11,286 nt of DNA from Setomelanomma holmii. Taxonomy: Eukaryota; Ascomycota; Dothideomycetes; Pleosporales; Phaeosphaeriaceae. Below are positions 7,249 to 11,286 of the stretch, one piece after another (position 1 is the stretch's first letter; each line of letters opens with the position of its first letter). The translations under genes were made by a program, and so were the position numbers. Under the pieces are notes generated by a model. The model searched no databases, was not told the DNA's origin, and worked only from the letters and a program-made list of their open reading frames with translations. Where the stretch lies: positions 1-11,286 of the forward strand of contig ML978458.1 in assembly GCA_010015745.1 (NCBI GenBank). Reading direction: 5' to 3'.

Positions 7249-8562
7249 ATGCACTCTCCACCTCTCCCAATGGACATTGATCCTAGCCCTTCTCGTCGCC
7301 GCAAGCGCGCTGCGTCTGACGCATCTCCCTCTGTCACCGCTCCGACCGCAAACGACAACACTCCTCAAATCGTGACCCGCCGCCGTCACCGCCGCCGCAA
7401 CGTCGCAGCCACCGTCTGGGGCAATGATCTGCCCCTCACTCCCTCGACTGCATTCACCGTCGCCTACCCCAATACCACCACCACCGCCGCCCATCCCACC
7501 CCAGCGCCCTTTAACATCTACAAATCCCTCCTCCGCCACCCCAACCTCTTCTTCCAGTTCGCCATCCGTCTCCCACTCCCGTCCATGCTTGACCTCTACG
7601 CCATTGACAAGGAATTCCACTACCGCCTCAACAAGTTCAGCGTCAGCTTGATGCACGATTATGCGCGGTACCACGCCCCGCTGGCGAGTTACATTTTCTC
7701 CTGGGTGCTGTATCCCGAGCTGTGCATCTCAGACCCGATGCTGCGCCCGATGGATGGGCGGAGTTGGTTGGCGCGGGATGTCCCTGGGTTTAGGTGGGTG
7801 GGTATGGTGTTGTGGCGGCAGGGCGTGGTGCGTGGTATCTTAACAGAATTAGCGGTTGCTGGGCATCGCGTCCCTGCTGGGATGGAGGGCGCGGTGTGCA
7901 AGTTCTGGGTCGTCATGGAAGTCAACAGCACGCGGATGCGCGAGGCTTTCTTGCGGGATACGGAAGTGTGGAGTGATCAAGATTTGTTGCTCGTGCAGAT
8001 GCTGCTGGTGAAGCTGGATATGCGGTTTTCTGACCCGACGGTGGGAAACGGGGCGTGTGCGTTGTCGCACATGTTGCTTACGCAGAAGAGTTTGAGCGCG
8101 TTGTGGTATGTGTTGACGGGTAAGGTTAGGTTGACGTATGATACGACGACGGATTTGGTCGTGCGGACGTACCTTACTGGCGAGCTGGATTTGGATGCGC
8201 TTCCGTGGCTGGATGATGAGGTGGAGAATGGCGTTCCGGAGGAGTGGTGGGGGATTCAGACGAGAGAGGGGTGGCATTCGGATGGAGGGAAGATGGAGAG
8301 TGCTGTGGATATGGTGATTGCGGAGGGTATAAGGAGAGGGTTGCATGTTCAACAGAACCTCTTGGACTTCGTGCTTTATGGATATCTGGAGGAGAATGGC
8401 AAGAACGCAAAGGTGGCGAGGAGGTGGAGAGCGGACAGGAAGGTTGTTGAGAAGGACGGTTGGCCGGGCAAGGAAGAGAGGGATACAGTGATCAAACGGT
8501 TGAACGAGCAATTTGGGATTGCAACGGGCGGTGGACACGATGCGATGGACATGAGCGCTTGA
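7249..8562 (+). CDS. F-box-like hypothetical protein (437 aa) with basic N-terminus
   Basis: The open frame extends upstream, but the first ATG is at 7249 (context AGACCATGC, A at -3), giving 437 residues in one exon. Residues 17-50 carry two basic clusters, RRRKR and RRRHRRR, which look like nuclear-localisation signals in a disordered Pro/Ser/Thr-rich leader. From about residue 97 (HPNLFFQFAIRLPLPSMLDL, then YAIDKEFHYRLNKF) the sequence resembles a degenerate F-box-like helical motif seen in a family of uncharacterised Pezizomycotina proteins, followed by LASYIFSWVLYPELCISDP and an all-helical remainder. The role in the family is not known; SCF adaptor function is inference. Base composition changes abruptly inside the gene near 7650, from C-rich to G-rich on the coding strand, with no break in the frame. 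The C-terminal half is otherwise unrecognised. Confidence 0.75.
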   Translation: MHSPPLPMDIDPSPSRRRKRAASDASPSVTAPTANDNTPQIVTRRRHRRRNVAATVWGNDLPLTPSTAFTVAYPNTTTTAAHPTPAPFNIYKSLLRHPNLFFQFAIRLPLPSMLDLYAIDKEFHYRLNKFSVSLMHDYARYHAPLASYIFSWVLYPELCISDPMLRPMDGRSWLARDVPGFRWVGMVLWRQGVVRGILTELAVAGHRVPAGMEGAVCKFWVVMEVNSTRMREAFLRDTEVWSDQDLLLVQMLLVKLDMRFSDPTVGNGACALSHMLLTQKSLSALWYVLTGKVRLTYDTTTDLVVRTYLTGELDLDALPWLDDEVENGVPEEWWGIQTREGWHSDGGKMESAVDMVIAEGIRRGLHVQQNLLDFVLYGYLEENGKNAKVARRWRADRKVVEKDGWPGKEERDTVIKRLNEQFGIATGGGHDAMDMSA

Positions 8563-9092
8563 AGAGCTGATTTTCGGGGATATATAGTCAAGGCGTCTTG
8601 GCTGTGCCAGACATGGCCAACATTCATCTCGAAGCAGTGCTTGAGCATCTCCCAAACAGTGCCACTGGATCATTCTACATAGAGGACATGCTTACCACCA
8701 ACGCGAAGTGATTTTCTTGGAGTGTTTGGCACTTGAGCATGGGACGAGTTTGTATGTCACTACCAAGTGGACGTCGCAGCAAGGACATGATTTAGTGTCC
8801 CAAATGCTGCAGAAAAGCGTCCTGTAGGTGAAGACCCAGAAACCTTGCGCGAACAGCATCTCATGCCGTTTCGTCGGAATCATAGCCGAATGAGTCACCA
8901 TGAGCAGCAATCTTCGAGCGACACAGTAAACAGGATTAGCCGGCATCAGGTATGATGCAAAGGTGCAAAGGTTGGGAGACGATCTCTATGATCTGCGAAA
9001 TACTGTAGGGTTTGACTGGTTGCATAGGAAATGTATCAAAGTACGGAATTCAAGGACGTGACAGAATGGCATATATCCATTGATCATGCTAC
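8563..9092. other. Convergent intergenic region
   Basis: The stretch lies between the 3' ends of the F-box-like gene (plus) and the AMP-binding gene (minus). It should hold both 3' untranslated regions and polyadenylation sites. No gene is recognised. An 84-codon minus-strand frame at 8692-8946 has no family likeness. I see no repeats or RNA gene here. Confidence 0.5.
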
Positions 9093-10886
9093 TCATATAT
9101 AAGCTAGTGTGTGGTCGTCCCCGAACGTGGCTTTTTCTCGTTAGCATATGTCTCGCCAGATTTATCGACGCGAGCTTACCATTGACACCCAAAGATGCCT
9201 CACCGCCGGCAACCGAGGATCCTGTCACAATGATCTCTCCGGCAGATCGTTCGTCAGTCGTCCTATGCTGAGGTGTATCTTTCAACGTGATCTCCAGGCT
9301 GCTTAGAGGCACACCAAAGTGACTGTGCTTATTGGACGGCGCAGGTCCACGTCTGTAGTCGTAGACGTTCGTCTGGGCGACAGCGCCCGCAACCTTGGCT
9401 GCTGTCAATGCATAGACAACACGGGCTTTGGTGAAGATACGCAAGTCCGAGAGATCGTATGAAGTCAAAGGTGGAGTGTTCAGGCCTGCTCGCTCAGACA
9501 CAAACAAGAGTCGTAACTTCCCTGGAGTAGTGCCGAGGCTTGCTCGTGGCGTCGACTTTGTGATGATTGATTCTGTGGGCAAGCGGCCGTTCACCAGCAT
9601 GCGCGTTTCGACGCCATGGGAGAATATCTTAATCGCGCCTGTGACAGTCGCACTTGTATCACTGTGCAATTTGGCAGCAGTTTCTGCCGAGACTACTGCA
9701 ATGGTGGGTGCAATGGACCGGCTGGCAAGGGAGAGATCCACGCCAGGGCCGGCCACTGAGTTGATGATAACGGTCGAGTGAGAGAAAAGAGCAGCCAGAG
9801 TCAAACACAAGCTGTAAGAGTGAGTGAAGGAGTCGGCGGGTAAGAAGGTGTCTGAAGCTGCAAAGCGCTGCGCGGCCGGGAGTGCAGTGATAAGAGATCC
9901 AATGGCGGCAGCAAGGTTTTGCTGCGTGAATTCGACGATATCCGCGGGTTTGCCCACGGCTTCCTGCCAGAGGAAGACAACACCTGGTGCCTTATCGGTG
10001 TTGGTGGGCAACGCAACTGCTCCAGACTGTTGTTCCTGCACAAGCTCATGCCAGACAGAGACGTCGATTTTCCCTCCGATGCCTTCGGGAACCTCGCTCC
10101 AGTCCATGTGTCGGCTTGTCTTCTCCACTGTCCAGACGATTTGGCGTAGTCCAGAGGCGCCTTGGATCACGTCCGCAAGAGGAACCGAGCCAGCTTCGGC
10201 AATCAGAGCATCAGCTCCAGTGCGTACGAGAAGTTCGACCAGCGTAGGATGTGGCTGGTTGTACGGGATCAGAATGGGAGTGAAACCGTGGAAAGCACCC
10301 GCGAAGACGGCAGCCAGAAACTCGATGCTGTTCGGGAGATAGATGGCGACCCGCTTGGCGCCGTGGCCCTGCAGATGATTGCCTATAATGGCGATCTCCG
10401 TGCTAACGCCATCGACCTTGTGCTCTGACACGCCTTCTTTGCCGTAGACGGTCATAATGGTGGACGTGCCGCTGGAAGTCGCACCTCGCTCCAGAGGGAT
10501 CTCGCCAGTGGCGCGTCTCCAGATGTCTCGAAGGTCACCGTCCTTGCCCGCAGAGTACATGGGCGCGCCTGCAGGCTTCACGGCGAGACCGGTCCGCAGA
10601 GGGTCTGTATCGTGTCAGCAACCAGTACTGCTAGAGGTGATCTGGTTCCCTCACAGCCATGAGGAGTCTCGGGCGACCTGAAGACGGCAGACTCGCCCGG
10701 CTGCCTCACATACGAGGCTTGAGCCTGTCTTGCGAGCAGAAGCGGGTGTGCGTCGGCATCTGCGGAGTCGTAGATTACCCAAGCCACGAAGGCGAGGATG
10801 CCAATGGTGATGAGGGTCGTGTACACGTTCCAGCCAGCCAAAAGGGACGATATGGCGCCGTCGAGCTGTTCGAGTAGCCCCGCCAT
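9093..10886 (-). CDS. Membrane-anchored AMP-binding (ANL superfamily-like) protein, three exons, 564 aa, probable pseudoenzyme
   Basis: The exons are 10886-10655, 10604-9180 and 9130-9093. Joined, they give 564 residues ending in DDHTLAYI. ATG 10886-10884 is chosen over one at 11066 because the protein then begins MAGLLEQLDGAISSLLAGWN, with a membrane helix at residues 21-39, and because the upstream extension is low in complexity. HPLLLARQAQ (47-56) and the adenylation-type segments KRVAIYLPNSIEFLAAVFAG and TPILIPYNQPHP follow. VVFLWQEAVGKPADIVEFTQ (286-305) aligns with the ANL P-loop region but lacks the SGTTG-type residues and the Lys. The chain stops after GEIIVTGSSVAGGE, before the C-terminal subdomain that supplies the catalytic Lys. 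Similar proteins occur widely in Pezizomycotina and are usually annotated as AMP-dependent ligases, so the loss appears to be a family trait. An ER or other membrane location and a lipid-related role are inference. Confidence 0.8.
9131..9179 (-). other. Second intron of the AMP-binding gene
   Basis: A 49-bp intron with donor GTAAGC at 9179, branch site ATGCTAACGA and acceptor GAAAAAG ending at 9131. Removing it changes the C-terminus from an unrelated tail that reads on to 8986 to ATFGDDHTLAYI followed by TGA (9095-9093), which fits the end expected for this family. Confidence 0.75.
10605..10654 (-). other. First intron of the AMP-binding gene
   Basis: A 50-bp intron with donor GTGAGG at 10654, branch site TTGCTGACAC and acceptor GATACAG ending at 10605. 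Splicing joins SPETPHG to YPLRTGLAVKPAGAP in frame, linking the membrane-anchor exon to the adenylation-type exon. Confidence 0.85.
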
Positions 10887-11270
10887 GGCTGCACGTATGG
10901 GGTGGGAGGGTGAAGGGCGGATTTGGTGGAGAGAATGGTCGTGCCTGGGTAATAAGCTCGGGCGAAGCTGACAGCTGCACGGTGACGGCGGGGTGAAAGG
11001 CTGGTGCCGTATGGGTCGTGCGGCCAGAACGAAACCTCCGAGCCGCGCCGTTGCAATTGTTGACACTCGTTATTACAACCGCTACTTGACATTCACCGCA
11101 ACCCATGATGCTGTAGCGGCTGCACGCAAATAAGCGTTGATACTAACTACCAAACCATACATTAGCAGCAAGGACAGAATTTCGACTACGAGCCTCGACC
11201 AACTACACGGCACCCCTTTGCAGGGCATCACAAACAAAACAGGCGCATAGCTTCCCGAGCTTCAATCGCC
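10887..11270. promoter_or_regulatory. Probable divergent promoter region
   Basis: This is the 384-bp gap between the minus-strand AMP-binding gene start (10886) and a probable plus-strand start (11271). The right half (11140-11270) is a C/A-rich leader. A TACTAAC branch-site sequence at 11141-11147 followed by TTAG at 11162-11165 could mark a leader intron of the right-hand gene. No specific factor site is claimed. Confidence 0.4.
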
Positions 11271-11286
11271 ATGTCTCTGGCCAGAG
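11271..11286 (+). CDS. Start of a gene running off the right edge
   Basis: An ATG in good context (TCGCCATGTC, G at -3) follows a C/A-rich leader-like stretch, and the first five codons (MSLAR) are open. The divergent arrangement with the AMP-binding gene supports a gene start here. Nothing can be said about the product. Confidence 0.4.

Noticed and set aside
7849..8673. 274-codon minus-strand open frame antisense to the F-box-like gene
   Set aside because: Composition is rich in His, Arg and Pro with no domain. It arises from the G-rich coding strand of the real gene, whose own frame is family-like.
8986..9130. Read-through C-terminus of the AMP-binding frame to 8986
   Set aside because: A canonical 49-bp intron (9179-9131) with a CTAAC branch gives a short family-like end at 9093; the read-through tail is unrelated sequence.
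10887..11066. Upstream ATG at 11066 that would extend the AMP-binding protein by 60 residues
   Set aside because: The extension is a Pro/His/Arg/Ser-rich leader-like translation; the ATG at 10886 has good context and gives a compact membrane anchor.

Overview
The window looks like nuclear DNA of a filamentous ascomycete (Pezizomycotina, probably a Dothideomycete). The evidence is short introns of 46-50 bp with GT..AG ends and CTAAC/CTGAC branch sites, A or G at -3 of the start codons, widely spaced genes on both strands, and protein families typical of these fungi. The genus cannot be named from the sequence alone.

Left third (1-2810): a decayed accessory segment, all on the minus strand. 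The left edge holds the 5' end of a Tc1/mariner-type transposase. It is followed at once by the N-terminal part of an NCS1 nucleobase permease, cut off in mid-protein where the transposon begins and also carrying an in-frame TAG. Upstream lies a 2-oxoglutarate/Fe(II) oxygenase of the isopenicillin-N-synthase/thymine-7-hydroxylase type. It has two in-frame stops, one frameshift, and Asn in place of the iron-binding Asp of the HxD motif. The pair resembles the relic of a pyrimidine or other nucleobase salvage or catabolic locus; that function is inference.

Middle (2811-4774): mostly non-coding. It contains one plausible small gene for a 62-residue protein with a mitochondrial-type presequence and a single membrane helix, and a CRE-like/CCAAT composite site upstream of the next gene.

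Right part (4775-11286): apparently intact genes. Two plus-strand genes in tandem encode a 628-residue F-box/LRR-like protein with a strongly acidic tail and a 437-residue F-box-like protein with an N-terminal nuclear-localisation-type region. The second gene shows a sharp internal switch from C-rich to G-rich coding sequence. Convergent to them is a three-exon minus-strand gene for a membrane-anchored 564-residue AMP-binding (ANL superfamily-like) protein. It lacks the usual phosphate-binding signature and the C-terminal subdomain, so it is a candidate pseudoenzyme. A further plus-strand gene seems to start divergently at the right edge (11271).

No rRNA, tRNA, CRISPR array or bacterial-type operon was recognised by eye. 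I saw no single new defence or biosynthetic system. The most interesting items are the transposon-broken, mutation-laden permease/oxygenase pair, the degenerate AMP-binding protein, the small mitochondrial-type ORF and the skew switch.
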